Below, piece after piece: positions 1 to 7,946 of a stretch of DNA of 64,000 bases. A program made the position numbers and the translations under genes. The first letter of the stretch is position 1, and each line of letters starts with the position of its first letter. The notes beneath the pieces were generated by a model. That model did no database searches, was not told the origin of the DNA, and saw only the letters and a program-made list of their open reading frames with translations. This DNA is from Planotetraspora thailandica (GTDB taxonomy: Bacteria > Actinomycetota > Actinomycetes > Streptosporangiales > Streptosporangiaceae): the NCBI RefSeq assembly GCF_016863335.1, contig NZ_BOOR01000025.1:1-64000 (forward strand), read 5' to 3'.

Positions 1-1
1 C

Positions 2-139
2 TACGTACGCCGCCGGGAAGGCAAAGATCGCTGGGCCTTCGCCTACACCGGCCCCCGCTACCGAACCCGACCCCGCCGAACGACGCCGACGGCGCCACCC
101 CGGACCACGGCCTCGGCGGCGAGCGGAGACCCACCGTGA
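2..139 (+). CDS. 3' end of an unidentified protein (partial)
   Basis: The window opens inside an open frame that ends at a TGA (137-139). The visible 45 residues begin YVRRREGKDRWAFAYTGPRY and continue as a tail rich in Arg, Thr, Pro and Ala. The basic and aromatic start could be the end of a nucleic-acid-binding or transposase-like protein, but no motif proves this. The frame has no start in the window, and the 15-bp inverted repeat at 257-292 is a plausible terminator for it. The function is unknown. Confidence 0.35.
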   Translation, partial: YVRRREGKDRWAFAYTGPRYRTRPRRTTPTAPPRTTASAASGDPP

Positions 140-256
140 GGAAGGGGCTTTCTCTGACGCAGGCCGAAGGGTTGAAGACGGCACCCGTGCGGCCGGGAAC
201 ATCGGGAGTTGGTCGAGGAGCTGGTGTGTCGTGCCGTCATTCGTCCTCAGATGGGG

Positions 257-292
257 TTCCGGCCCGTCAGGGGCACACCTGACGGGCCGGAA
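257..292. terminator. Perfect 15-bp hairpin, likely bidirectional terminator
   Basis: The arms 257-271 and 278-292 are perfectly complementary over 15 bp, with a 6-nt loop GGCACA. The hairpin lies between the 3' end of the partial plus-strand gene and the 3' end of the minus-strand aminotransferase, so it sits where two transcription units converge. No clear U-tract follows on the plus strand. Confidence 0.6.
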
Positions 293-417
293 CGTGTGTG
301 GGGGCACCTGCCGCGGGCTCGCGGACGGTTCACGGTCCGCGTGAAGATCCCCGCAAACCACGACGGTCCGGGCCGGTCCGCACGTACGGCGCGGCGCCGA
401 GGCCGGCCGATGATCGG

Positions 418-1647
418 CTAACGGGCCGCCAGGTCGGCCAGGGCGGCGGAAAGCTGGTCGACGGCCCAGTTCAGGTCGGCCTCGGAGACGACGATGGGCG
501 GCGCGAGCCTGATCGTCGAACCGTGGGTGTCCTTGGCGAGCACTCCCCGGCGCATGAGCGCCTCGCTGACCTCGCGTCCGGTGGCGATGGACGGGTCGAT
601 GTCGACTCCGGCCCACAGGCCGCGGCCGCGTACGGCGATCACGGGGGAGCGTCCGTCGGCGCCGGGCGCGATCAGCTCGCGCAGCCGGGTGTGCAGGAGC
701 GTGCCGAGCTCGCGCGCCCTGGCCTGATATTCGCCGGTGTTCAGCAGCGAGATGACGGCGTTGCCGACGGCGCACGCGAGGGGGTTGCCGCCGAACGTCG
801 ACCCGTGCTGGCCGGGCTTGAGCACGCCGAGGATGTCGGCGTCGGCCGCCACGGCGGAGACGGGGACGACGCCGCCGCCCAGGGCCTTGCCCAGGACGTA
901 CATGTCCGGGACGACGCCTTCGTGGTCGCAGGCGAAGGTGTTCCCGGTGCGGCCGAGGCCCGACTGGATCTCGTCGGCGATGAACAGCACGTTGTTGTCC
1001 GTGCAGATCTCCCTGACCGCGGTCAGATAGCCGTCCGGGGGCACGAGCACGCCCGCCTCGCCCTGGATCGGCTCGACGAGCACGGCCACGGTGTTCTCGT
1101 CGACGGCGTCCCTGATCGCGTCGGCCGAGCCGTACTTCACGATCCGGAACCCGGGGGTGAACGGGCCGAAGCCGCCGCGCGCGTCGGGGTCGGTGGAGAA
1201 GCCGACGATCGTCGTCGTACGGCCGTGGAAGTTGTCCTCCATGACGATGATGTTGGCCTGGTCGGCGGGCACGCCCTTGACCTCGTAGCCCCACTTGCGG
1301 GCGACCTTGATCGCGGTCTCGACGGCTTCGGCGCCGGTGTTCATCGGCAGGACCATGTCCTTGCCGCACAGGTCGGCCAGGCCCGCGACGAAGGTGGCGA
1401 ACTGGTCGTGGAGGAAGGCCCGGCTGGTCAGCGTCAGGCGGTCGAGCTGCTCGCGGGCGGCGGCGATGATCGTCGGATTGCCGTGGCCGAAGTTCAGCGA
1501 GGAGTACCCGGCCAGGCAGTCGAGGTAGCGCTTGCCTTCGACGTCGGTCACCCAGGCGCCCTCGGCCGACCGGATGACGACGGGCAGCGGGTGGTAGTTG
1601 TGCGCGCTGCGGCTCTCACCGAGCCGGATGAGGTCGTCGGTGTTCAT
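418..1647 (-). CDS. rocD: Ornithine aminotransferase
   Basis: This 409-residue PLP enzyme (class-III aminotransferase) should convert ornithine and 2-oxoglutarate to glutamate semialdehyde and glutamate in arginine breakdown. The fold-type I signature is clear: a FIADEIQSGLGRTG block near residues 222-234 carries the Asp that contacts PLP, and Lys254 in VLGKALGGG is the Schiff-base lysine. Length is normal for the family. The ATG overlaps the stop of the upstream DDAH-like gene by 4 bp (ATGA), so the two are translationally coupled. An AsnC-type regulator lies upstream on the same strand. A related 4-aminobutyrate-type aminotransferase is possible, but the neighbours favour ornithine. Confidence 0.92.
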   Translation of the reverse strand: MNTDDLIRLGESRSAHNYHPLPVVIRSAEGAWVTDVEGKRYLDCLAGYSSLNFGHGNPTIIAAAREQLDRLTLTSRAFLHDQFATFVAGLADLCGKDMVLPMNTGAEAVETAIKVARKWGYEVKGVPADQANIIVMEDNFHGRTTTIVGFSTDPDARGGFGPFTPGFRIVKYGSADAIRDAVDENTVAVLVEPIQGEAGVLVPPDGYLTAVREICTDNNVLFIADEIQSGLGRTGNTFACDHEGVVPDMYVLGKALGGGVVPVSAVAADADILGVLKPGQHGSTFGGNPLACAVGNAVISLLNTGEYQARARELGTLLHTRLRELIAPGADGRSPVIAVRGRGLWAGVDIDPSIATGREVSEALMRRGVLAKDTHGSTIRLAPPIVVSEADLNWAVDQLSAALADLAAR

Positions 1648-2480
1648 GCGCGGATCTCCAGGGTGCAGCACTTCGGGCCGCCGCCGGCCTTGCGCAGCTC
1701 GCTGAGGTCGACGGGGACGACGTCGTAACCGCGGCGCTCGAGCTCGAGCGTCAGGCCGGTCGCCTCGGCGTTGACGACGACGTGCCGTCCGTCGCTGACC
1801 GCGTTGAGGCCGAGCACCTCGGCGTCGGCGGCGGTGGCGACGACCGCGTCGGGGAACAGCCGCTGGAGCACGCGCAGGCTGCCCGGGGAGAACGCCTCGG
1901 GGTAGTAGGCCACGTTGGTCCCGCCGAGAGGGAACAGGGCCGTGTCGAGGTGGTAGAACCTCGGGTCGACCAGGCGGAGCGTGACCACGGGGCGGCCGAG
2001 GAACTCCTGGGCCTCCATGTGGGCGGCCACGTCGGTCCGGAAGCCGGTTCCGGCGAGGATCATCTCGTCGAGCGTGAGGTAGTCGCCCTCGCCCTCGTTG
2101 ACGAAGGTGGGCTCCAAGGTCTCGAATCCGCGGTCGGCGAACCATTTCAGGTAGGCGGGGCCTTCGGCGGTCCGCTCCGCGTGGGTGAACCTGGCGCCGT
2201 AGACGCGGCCGTCGACCACCAGCGCCCCGTTGGCCGCGAACACCATGTCGGGCAGCCCCTCGACCGGGTCGATCAGGCTCACCGTGTGGCCGAGGCTCTC
2301 GTAGGCCTCCCGGAGGGCCTCCCACTGCCGTACGGCCGTCGCCGTGTCGGCGCCCTTCGCCGGGTCCATCCAGGGGTTGATGGCGTACGAGACCGCGAAG
2401 AACTCGGGCCGGCACATCAGGTAGTGGCGTGCCGTACCGGTCGTTTCGCCGCTCGTGGTCACGACCAAGGGTGTGGTCAT
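1644..2480 (-). CDS. ddaH: Dimethylargininase / arginine-modifying hydrolase
   Basis: This 278-residue protein belongs to the guanidino-group-modifying superfamily (DDAH/arginine deiminase fold). It has the early substrate region RPEFFAVSYAINPWMDP, a GGTNVAYYPEAF block, and a C-terminal GGGPKCCTLE that supplies the nucleophilic Cys. Likely reactions are hydrolysis of methylated arginine to citrulline, or a related step from arginine towards ornithine. Family members next to rocD are usually annotated dimethylargininase, and the choice among DDAH, arginine deiminase and arginine dihydrolase cannot be made from sequence alone. The stop overlaps the start of rocD. A 107-bp gap to the AsnC-type gene can hold a promoter. 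Confidence 0.8.
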   Translation of the reverse strand: MTTPLVVTTSGETTGTARHYLMCRPEFFAVSYAINPWMDPAKGADTATAVRQWEALREAYESLGHTVSLIDPVEGLPDMVFAANGALVVDGRVYGARFTHAERTAEGPAYLKWFADRGFETLEPTFVNEGEGDYLTLDEMILAGTGFRTDVAAHMEAQEFLGRPVVTLRLVDPRFYHLDTALFPLGGTNVAYYPEAFSPGSLRVLQRLFPDAVVATAADAEVLGLNAVSDGRHVVVNAEATGLTLELERRGYDVVPVDLSELRKAGGGPKCCTLEIRA

Positions 2481-2587
2481 TCAGGACTCCATGTCGGAAA
2501 ACCGGTTATCGGTTCTTCAGCGTAGGAATCCGACTAGCCCTGGCCAATCAGGCCGCGTTGCGCCTTGGTGTGGATCGGTTGCGTCGT

Positions 2588-3037
2588 TCAGCCCGTTTGT
2601 GGCGATCCGTTAACAAGCCGGGAGAGCACGATGGAGCTCTTGGTCCGCACGACGAACGGCTCGGCGGCGATGCGCTCGATGATGCGTTCCACATCGCGCA
2701 CGTCGGTCGCCCGGATGTGCAGCAGGGCGTCCGCCTCTCCGGTCACCGTGCAGGCCGAGACGACCTCCGGATGCCGGGCGACGGCCGCGCCGATCTCCGC
2801 GGGGGAGGTCTTCCCCCGGCAGAACAGCTCGACGTACGCCTCCGTGGTCCAGCCGAGCGCCGACGGCTCCACCCGGGCGCTGAAGCCGGTGATCGCGCCG
2901 GTGGCGACGAGCCGGTCGACCCGTCGTTTGACCGCCGGAGCGGACAACCCAACTTGATTGCCTATTTCGGCATATGTCGCACGGGCGTCCTCAACGAGGG
3001 CCCGGATGATGGCGCGATCCAGCTCGTCCAACTTCAC
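2588..3037 (-). CDS. Lrp/AsnC family transcriptional regulator
   Basis: This 149-residue protein has an N-terminal winged helix (about residues 4-60, LDELDRAIIRALVEDARATY onwards) and a C-terminal RAM/AsnC ligand-binding domain (about 65-140) containing TVTGEADALLHI. The start is GTG at 3037; the frame begins MKLDELDRA, which aligns with the family's usual N-terminus. It lies directly upstream of ddaH and rocD on the same strand, so it is most likely an amino-acid-responsive regulator of that unit, perhaps sensing arginine or ornithine. The ligand is inferred. Confidence 0.9.
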   Translation of the reverse strand: MKLDELDRAIIRALVEDARATYAEIGNQVGLSAPAVKRRVDRLVATGAITGFSARVEPSALGWTTEAYVELFCRGKTSPAEIGAAVARHPEVVSACTVTGEADALLHIRATDVRDVERIIERIAAEPFVVRTKSSIVLSRLVNGSPQTG

Positions 3038-3073
3038 GTGGACCTGTATACCGGGCGCGCCCCGCCGGCACGC

Positions 3074-3766
3074 TCAGGCCCGCGTGCGTCTTGGCGAGGC
3101 GACGCCTTCGCCGCGTTCCTCGCCGGTTTCGGCCGGTAGCCGAGCGTAGTCGCCCACGCCGTTCTCCAGCAGGTCGAAGGCCAGTTCGGCGTCCAGGCGG
3201 AGGTCCTCCACGATCCTGCGAGGTTCCTCTCCGGCCATCAGCCGCATCAGGAAGCGCCTGGTCAAGGTTCGGAGGACGGCGTTGACCTCGGCCGCGACCA
3301 GCCATGGGGTGAGGTCGTCGGGATCGGCGTCGGTCGCCTCGGCCAGCGCCTGGGCGAACCGCTCCTCCCTGTGGGCGTCCAGCACCGTCACGCGCGCCAC
3401 CAGGGCCTGGCTCTCCCGTACCCGGAGCGCGAACTCGGCGGCCCCCTCGTGGATGCCGTACCGCCAGTCACCGGTGTCGAGGGAGTCGAAGAAGTCTCGC
3501 CGCAGCGCCTGAACCGCCGTCTCGCCGGGGCGGCGCCCCTTGATGACGGTCCCCGGCAGGCTCTCGACCTCCTCGCTCCGGTCGAGGAACAGGTCTTCCT
3601 TGGTCGGGAAGTAGTTGAAGACCGTGTTGACGGACACGTCGGCCGTGCGCGCCACCTCGGCGACGGTGACGTTGTCGAATCCGCGTTGCAGGAACAACCC
3701 CATCGCGACGTCGGCGATCCGCTGGCGGGTCTCCCGCTTCTTCCGCTCCCGCAGTCCCTCTTCCAT
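3074..3766 (-). CDS. TetR family transcriptional regulator
   Basis: This 230-residue protein has a canonical TetR helix-turn-helix at about residues 8-58 (TRQRIADVAMGLFLQRGFDN, then VTVAEVARTADVSVNTVFNYFPTKEDLF). The C-terminal ligand domain is not recognisable. It is transcribed divergently from an ABC exporter 65 bp away, the standard layout for a local repressor of a drug-export operon. The inducer is unknown. The tail past residue 215 is rich in Glu and Arg and probably disordered. Confidence 0.9.
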   Translation of the reverse strand: MEEGLRERKKRETRQRIADVAMGLFLQRGFDNVTVAEVARTADVSVNTVFNYFPTKEDLFLDRSEEVESLPGTVIKGRRPGETAVQALRRDFFDSLDTGDWRYGIHEGAAEFALRVRESQALVARVTVLDAHREERFAQALAEATDADPDDLTPWLVAAEVNAVLRTLTRRFLMRLMAGEEPRRIVEDLRLDAELAFDLLENGVGDYARLPAETGEERGEGVASPRRTRA

Positions 3767-3787
3767 GGCTCAGATTCTAGTATGCGT

Positions 3788-3818
3788 TCCAAATTTTAAG
3801 TGACTCCAAAATTGGTGT
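3788..3818. promoter_or_regulatory. Candidate TetR operator between regulator and exporter
   Basis: The 65-bp divergent spacer is locally AT-rich. It contains an imperfect inverted repeat, TTCCAAATTTT then AAAATTGG, whose arms match apart from a single extra A and are separated by about 10 bp. The position between the two start codons fits an operator that controls both directions. No binding data exist; the call rests on position and symmetry only. Confidence 0.4.
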
Positions 3819-3831
3819 TACTCTATCGAGC

Positions 3832-4575
3832 ATGATTCACGTCAGAGGGCTCACCCGCTCCTTCGGGGCCGTGGAGGCCGTCCGCGGGGTCGACGTCGAC
3901 GTCTCCGAAGGGGAGATCGTCGGATTCGTCGGCCCCAACGGGGCGGGCAAGACGACCACCCTTCGCATGCTCACGACCTTGCTGCGTCCCACGGCCGGCA
4001 CCGCCGTCGTCGCCGGCCACGATTTGTTCACCGACCCCGCCGGAGTGCGGCGGCGCATCGGCTACGTGTCCCAGAACGGCACCGTCGGCCCGTTCTCCGA
4101 GGTGGGGGAGGAGCTCAGGCTCCAAGCCCGCATGTACGGCATGAGCCGGGCCGAGGCCCGGGAGCGGGTGTCGCGCCTGCTGTCCGAGCTCGACCTGGAG
4201 GAGGCCGGCACGAAGCTCTACGCCCACTTGTCGGGCGGCCAGAAACGGCGGGTGGACATCGCGATGGGCCTGCTCCACAGCCCGGCCCTGCTCTTCCTCG
4301 ACGAGCCGACCACGGGGCTCGACCCGCAGAGCCGCGCCAACCTCTGGGACCACGTCCGGCGGCTGCGGGAGGAGGCGGGGATGACGGTCTTCCTGACGAC
4401 GCACTACCTGGAGGAGGCCGACGCGCTGTGCGACCGCGTCCTCATCATCGACCACGGCCGGATCGTCGGCTCGGGCACACCGGCCGAGCTCAAGGCCGCC
4501 CACGGAGCGAGCACGCTGGACGAGGTCTTCCTCACGGTGACGGGCCGGGAGCTCCGCGAGGGGGCGGCCGCATGA
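3832..4575 (+). CDS. DrrA-type ABC exporter ATP-binding protein
   Basis: This 247-residue ATPase carries Walker A (GPNGAGKTTT, about residue 38), the signature LSGGQKRRVDIAMGL (about 134), Walker B LLFLDEPTTGLD (about 155) and the switch His in TTHYLEEAD. It is most like the daunorubicin-resistance ATPases that power two-component multidrug or antibiotic exporters. Its stop overlaps the permease ATG by 4 bp. The divergent TetR gene is the likely regulator. The exported compound cannot be predicted. Confidence 0.93.
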   Translation: MIHVRGLTRSFGAVEAVRGVDVDVSEGEIVGFVGPNGAGKTTTLRMLTTLLRPTAGTAVVAGHDLFTDPAGVRRRIGYVSQNGTVGPFSEVGEELRLQARMYGMSRAEARERVSRLLSELDLEEAGTKLYAHLSGGQKRRVDIAMGLLHSPALLFLDEPTTGLDPQSRANLWDHVRRLREEAGMTVFLTTHYLEEADALCDRVLIIDHGRIVGSGTPAELKAAHGASTLDEVFLTVTGRELREGAAA

Positions 4576-5300
4576 CCGCCCTGGCCGCCCTCACGGGCTA
4601 CTACCTGCGCTCCGCCTTCAAGAGCAAGTTCGCCGTCGTCTTCGGCGCGGTCCAGCCGCTCTTCTACCTCGTCCTGTTCGGACCGCTGCTGGCCCGCAGC
4701 GGGGTCGGCTCCTGGGACACCTTCGTTCCCGGCGTGCTGGTCCAGCTCGGGCTGATGAGCTCGGGCCTGGTCGGCTTCGGCATCGTCTTCGACCAGCGGT
4801 TCGGCGTGCTCGAACGGCTCAGGGTCACGCCGGTGGCGCGGTTCACGCTGCTGCTCGGCCGGGTGCTCAAGGATGCCGTCATGCTGCTCGTCCAGGCGGG
4901 CGCGGTCGTCGTGATCGGCTATGGATTCGGGCTGCGCGCGCCACTGGCAGGCGTCCTGCTCGGCCTCCTGCTGATCACCGTGCTGTCGGTCGGCCTGGCG
5001 TCGTTGTCGTATGCGGCGGCGCTGACGATCAAGCCGGAGCTGTTCCCCGCCCTCGTCTCGACGGCCGTGATCCCGCTGATGCTGCTGTCGGGCGCGCTGC
5101 TGCCGATGTCGCTCGCGCCCACGTGGCTCGACGTGGTGTCCCGGTTCACTCCGTTCCGGTATGCCGTCGAGGCGCTCCGCTCGCTGTTCGCCGGGTCCTA
5201 TGCCTCGTCCGTGGTGCTGTGGGGAAGCCTGGTGACGCTGGGGTTCGTCGCCGTGGGCTGCGTCGTCGGCACCCGTGTCTTCCAGCGGGAAAACACCTGA
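4572..5300 (+). CDS. DrrB-type ABC-2 exporter permease
   Basis: This 242-residue integral membrane protein has about six hydrophobic segments and the ABC-2 permease pattern, including a conserved stretch near PEFFPALVSTAVIPLMLLSG-like residues (here ELFPALVSTAVIPLMLLSGA). The start is set by the ATGA overlap with the ATPase gene at 4572; a longer frame from 4428 would run inside the ATPase gene and is not credible. Together the two proteins form a probable drug or metabolite exporter in the cytoplasmic membrane. Confidence 0.92.
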   Translation: MTALAALTGYYLRSAFKSKFAVVFGAVQPLFYLVLFGPLLARSGVGSWDTFVPGVLVQLGLMSSGLVGFGIVFDQRFGVLERLRVTPVARFTLLLGRVLKDAVMLLVQAGAVVVIGYGFGLRAPLAGVLLGLLLITVLSVGLASLSYAAALTIKPELFPALVSTAVIPLMLLSGALLPMSLAPTWLDVVSRFTPFRYAVEALRSLFAGSYASSVVLWGSLVTLGFVAVGCVVGTRVFQRENT

Positions 5301-5379
5301 TCAAAGGCCGGGAGGGTTCCGGCAATCTCGCCCGGGCGACCTGGGGGTTCGGGAGTCGTAAAGGACTCGGGCGGTCACA

Positions 5380-6321
5380 ATGGGTTGCGTGGCGGACGTC
5401 AATTTCACCCTCGTCCAGCTGCGTTACTTCGTAACGGCGGCCGAGCTCGGCAGCATGACCGCTGCCAGCAGGGAGCTCATGGTGGCGCAGTCGGCGATCT
5501 CGGCCGCCATCGCCCAGGTGGAGCGGGAGCTCGGGGTGCAGCTCCTGATCCGCCACCACGCCAGAGGGCTGTCCCTGACCCGCTCGGGGGAGCGGTTCCT
5601 CGTCGAGGCCCGCGAGTTCCTCTCCCACGCCGCGTCCTTGGCCGCCTCCGCCCGGGGGCTGGCGGGTTCGCTGACCGGCGAACTCGCCATCGGCTGCGTC
5701 TCGACCCTCGCCCCCTTCTACCTGTCACGGCTGCTGCGGGAGTTCGCGCGGCGGCATCCCGGCGTGCGGGTCACGGTGGCGGAGGGCGAAATCGCCACCT
5801 TGGAGAGCGCCCTGCTGGACGGCCGGTGCGAGGTGGCCCTCGTCTACGCCATCGATCTGGCCCTCGACCTCGACATCCGGCCGCTCGCCCAGGCCAAGCC
5901 GTACGTGCTGCTCCCGGAGGGCCATCCGCTCGCACGAACCGAGGCGGTCTCGCTGGCCGACCTCGCGTCCGAGCCCTTGATCCTTTTCGACCTGCCGCGC
6001 AGCCGCGACTACTTCCGGGCGCTGCACACGGCCGAGCCCCGGGTGCGGTTCCGCACCTCCAGCTACGAGACCGCGCGCTCGCTGGTGGCGGGCGGCCATG
6101 GATATTCGATACTCAACCAGCGGGCGCTGACCGACAGGACCTACGACGGCGGCACGGTCGTCAGCGTCCCGATCAGTGACGACGTGCCGTCACTCGACGT
6201 CGTCCTGGCCTCGGTGCGAGGGGTGCGCCCGACCGCGCGGGCGAGCGCGTTCGCCGACACGTGCGAGGCGTTCTTCGCCGAGTTGCCGGAGACGCGAAAT
6301 GACGCAGAAAACGATGTGTGA
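5380..6321 (+). CDS. LysR family transcriptional regulator
   Basis: This 313-residue protein has an N-terminal LysR helix-turn-helix (about residues 8-65, FTLVQLRYFVTAAELGSMTA onwards) and a C-terminal periplasmic-binding-like effector domain (about 90-295). It begins at ATG 5380; an in-frame GTG at 5389 is an alternative that gives a more typical N-terminus. It follows the exporter by 79 bp on the same strand, but nothing shows that it controls the exporter. The target and the co-inducer are unknown. Confidence 0.88.
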   Translation: MGCVADVNFTLVQLRYFVTAAELGSMTAASRELMVAQSAISAAIAQVERELGVQLLIRHHARGLSLTRSGERFLVEAREFLSHAASLAASARGLAGSLTGELAIGCVSTLAPFYLSRLLREFARRHPGVRVTVAEGEIATLESALLDGRCEVALVYAIDLALDLDIRPLAQAKPYVLLPEGHPLARTEAVSLADLASEPLILFDLPRSRDYFRALHTAEPRVRFRTSSYETARSLVAGGHGYSILNQRALTDRTYDGGTVVSVPISDDVPSLDVVLASVRGVRPTARASAFADTCEAFFAELPETRNDAENDV

Positions 6322-6391
6322 AACCGCCGCCCCTGGGCAGCACACAGCCTTTTTCGCGAGCTGAGACGAAAAATCGCCGAGAGGCGACATT

Positions 6392-6421
6392 TGCACGTGC
6401 ACGCGCGCTTGCATGCGCAAG
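6392..6421. promoter_or_regulatory. Two adjacent palindromes upstream of the ATPase gene
   Basis: A perfect 10-bp palindrome TGCACGTGCA (6392-6401) is followed within 7 bp by CTTGC-ATGC-GCAAG (6408-6421). Both use TTGCA/TGCAA-like half sites. They lie about 70-100 bp upstream of the ATPase start, a sensible place for an activator or repressor site. The binding protein is unknown. Confidence 0.35.
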
Positions 6422-6491
6422 GTACAGGGCAAGATACACCGCGACAGGGTTAATCACATGATGTAGCGGGTGACGACCTGAGGGACTGGCG

Positions 6492-6977
6492 ATGACCGCA
6501 GATCTGGCAGGCCCTGGAGCCGCTACGGCGCCTCCATGGCTGACCTCGATGTTCGGACGGGACGACGTCGCCGGCCTGCCCGCCCCGGAGTCGGCCACGT
6601 GCGCGCTCCACGGGCGGATGACCTCGGCCTCGGCGGCCCGTGAATTCACCGCCAAGACACTGGACGGGTGGGGCTTGCCCTGCCTGATCGACGATGCCGA
6701 GCTCGTGGTCTCTGAGCTGGTCACCAATGCCCTTCGCCACGCGGACGCCGGCGGAGGCGCGGCGCCCATCAGGCTCCAGCTGGTCAACCACCGCTTCCAC
6801 GTCGGCTGTGCCGTACGGGATCCGAGCGGGAACGTTCCCGCCCCGTCCGCGGTGGGCGACCTGTCGGAGACCGGGCGGGGACTCCGCCTGGTGGAGGCGC
6901 TGACCGCCACCTGGGGGTGGATCCTGGTCGGCGAAGGCAAGGTCGTCTGGGCGTTGTTCGAGACGCCGGCTTGCTGA
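6492..6977 (+). CDS. Anti-sigma-like ATP-binding protein (HATPase_c)
   Basis: This 161-residue soluble protein has a GHKL ATP-binding fold of the SpoIIAB/RsbW type. The N-box is visible as ELVVSELVTNALRH, followed by a weak G1-like DPSGN and a late GRGLRLVEALTATWG block (G2). Actinobacteria encode many such proteins; some are anti-sigma kinases and others have no known partner. No sigma factor or anti-anti-sigma factor is adjacent, so its partner is unknown. A GAGGGA ribosome-binding site precedes the ATG. Confidence 0.82.
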   Translation: MTADLAGPGAATAPPWLTSMFGRDDVAGLPAPESATCALHGRMTSASAAREFTAKTLDGWGLPCLIDDAELVVSELVTNALRHADAGGGAAPIRLQLVNHRFHVGCAVRDPSGNVPAPSAVGDLSETGRGLRLVEALTATWGWILVGEGKVVWALFETPAC

Positions 6978-7235
6978 CGGATAACTCTCAGGAAAGATTT
7001 GGCGGCCGTTCAGATAAACGCCTGTGGATAATCGCCGCGGCTCAAGGGAAGACGTCCGGTGAATCGGCGAAACGATCGGAAAAATCCATCCGGTTTCTTT
7101 CCCACACCCGCGCTCCCCATCTGTGCGCGATTTCGGCCGCGCGGATGAAATGCCCGGCCGCCTGCGGCGGCACCGCTGGTCTGGTGGATCACCGGCCGTC
7201 GCAGGTATGCCGCGCGGGTCCGTCGGGTCCGGCGG

Positions 7236-7946
7236 TCAGTTGCCGTCGGCGTCGCCGGTCGTCTGCTCGGCCGCGTCCTCGGGAGACTGCTCGAGGTCCT
7301 GGTCGGACTGCGCCTGGGCCGACGCCTTGTCCAGGCTGACCCAGCTGTGGATGCTCTCCACCGCGAACAGCACCAGCAGGTACGCCGTGAGGACGGCGAC
7401 CACCGGGGTCAGCATGCCCGCGGCCGCGCCGACGCCGAGGATCAGCAGGCGGACCTCCCAGCCCAGGCCGGCGAGGAACAGCCACGCCGGGGGCCAGATG
7501 CCCTGCCGGGTCCGGTAGACCGTGTCGTAGGTGTGGTAGCCGATCACGTAGAGCAGCACGAAGAGCAGCCACTTGGGCGTGCCCTCGGCCAGGCCGAGGA
7601 CGATGATCGTGAGGAACTCGGCCCCGCGCAGCAGCGGAGGGGTCAGCCAGTCGAGCCGGCCCAGATGGTCGCGTCCCGCGGTGGGCACCACCAGGGCGAC
7701 GAGCACCAGCACGGGCACCAGGAGGATCGGGCCGTCGTCGAGGGTCCCGATCACCGTCAGGGCGAGGACGGCCAGCAGGGCCACGAGGGTCGCGGGCACG
7801 GGCGGCAGGCCGCGGCCGAGGCGGCCCTTCAGTGTGGCGGCGAGAGGGCCGTCGTCCCGGTAGGCGAGCAGTCTCTCGGTCTGAACGCGGCGCCGCTCCT
7901 CGTCGGGATCGGTGACGGCGGCGGGGACACGCGGCTGGGTGATCAT
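7236..7946 (-). CDS. DUF5941-type integral membrane protein
   Basis: This 236-residue protein has about five hydrophobic segments between residues 45 and 205 and acidic, Gln-rich ends. It matches the actinobacterial family usually annotated DUF5941 and found beside a CDP-alcohol phosphatidyltransferase. The start is set by an ATGA overlap with the stop of that upstream gene (7943-7946). The tight coupling suggests that both proteins act in the same membrane-lipid step. The actual function is not established. I recognise the family by gene partnership and composition rather than by a catalytic motif. Confidence 0.7.
   Translation of the reverse strand: MITQPRVPAAVTDPDEERRRVQTERLLAYRDDGPLAATLKGRLGRGLPPVPATLVALLAVLALTVIGTLDDGPILLVPVLVLVALVVPTAGRDHLGRLDWLTPPLLRGAEFLTIIVLGLAEGTPKWLLFVLLYVIGYHTYDTVYRTRQGIWPPAWLFLAGLGWEVRLLILGVGAAAGMLTPVVAVLTAYLLVLFAVESIHSWVSLDKASAQAQSDQDLEQSPEDAAEQTTGDADGN

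Noticed and set aside
298-1728. Long open frame antisense to rocD
   Set aside because: It is a high-GC shadow frame with no family motif; rocD on the other strand is clear.
4428-4571. Upstream extension of the exporter permease
   Set aside because: The extension overlaps the ATPase gene in another frame; the ATGA overlap at 4572 gives a normal start.
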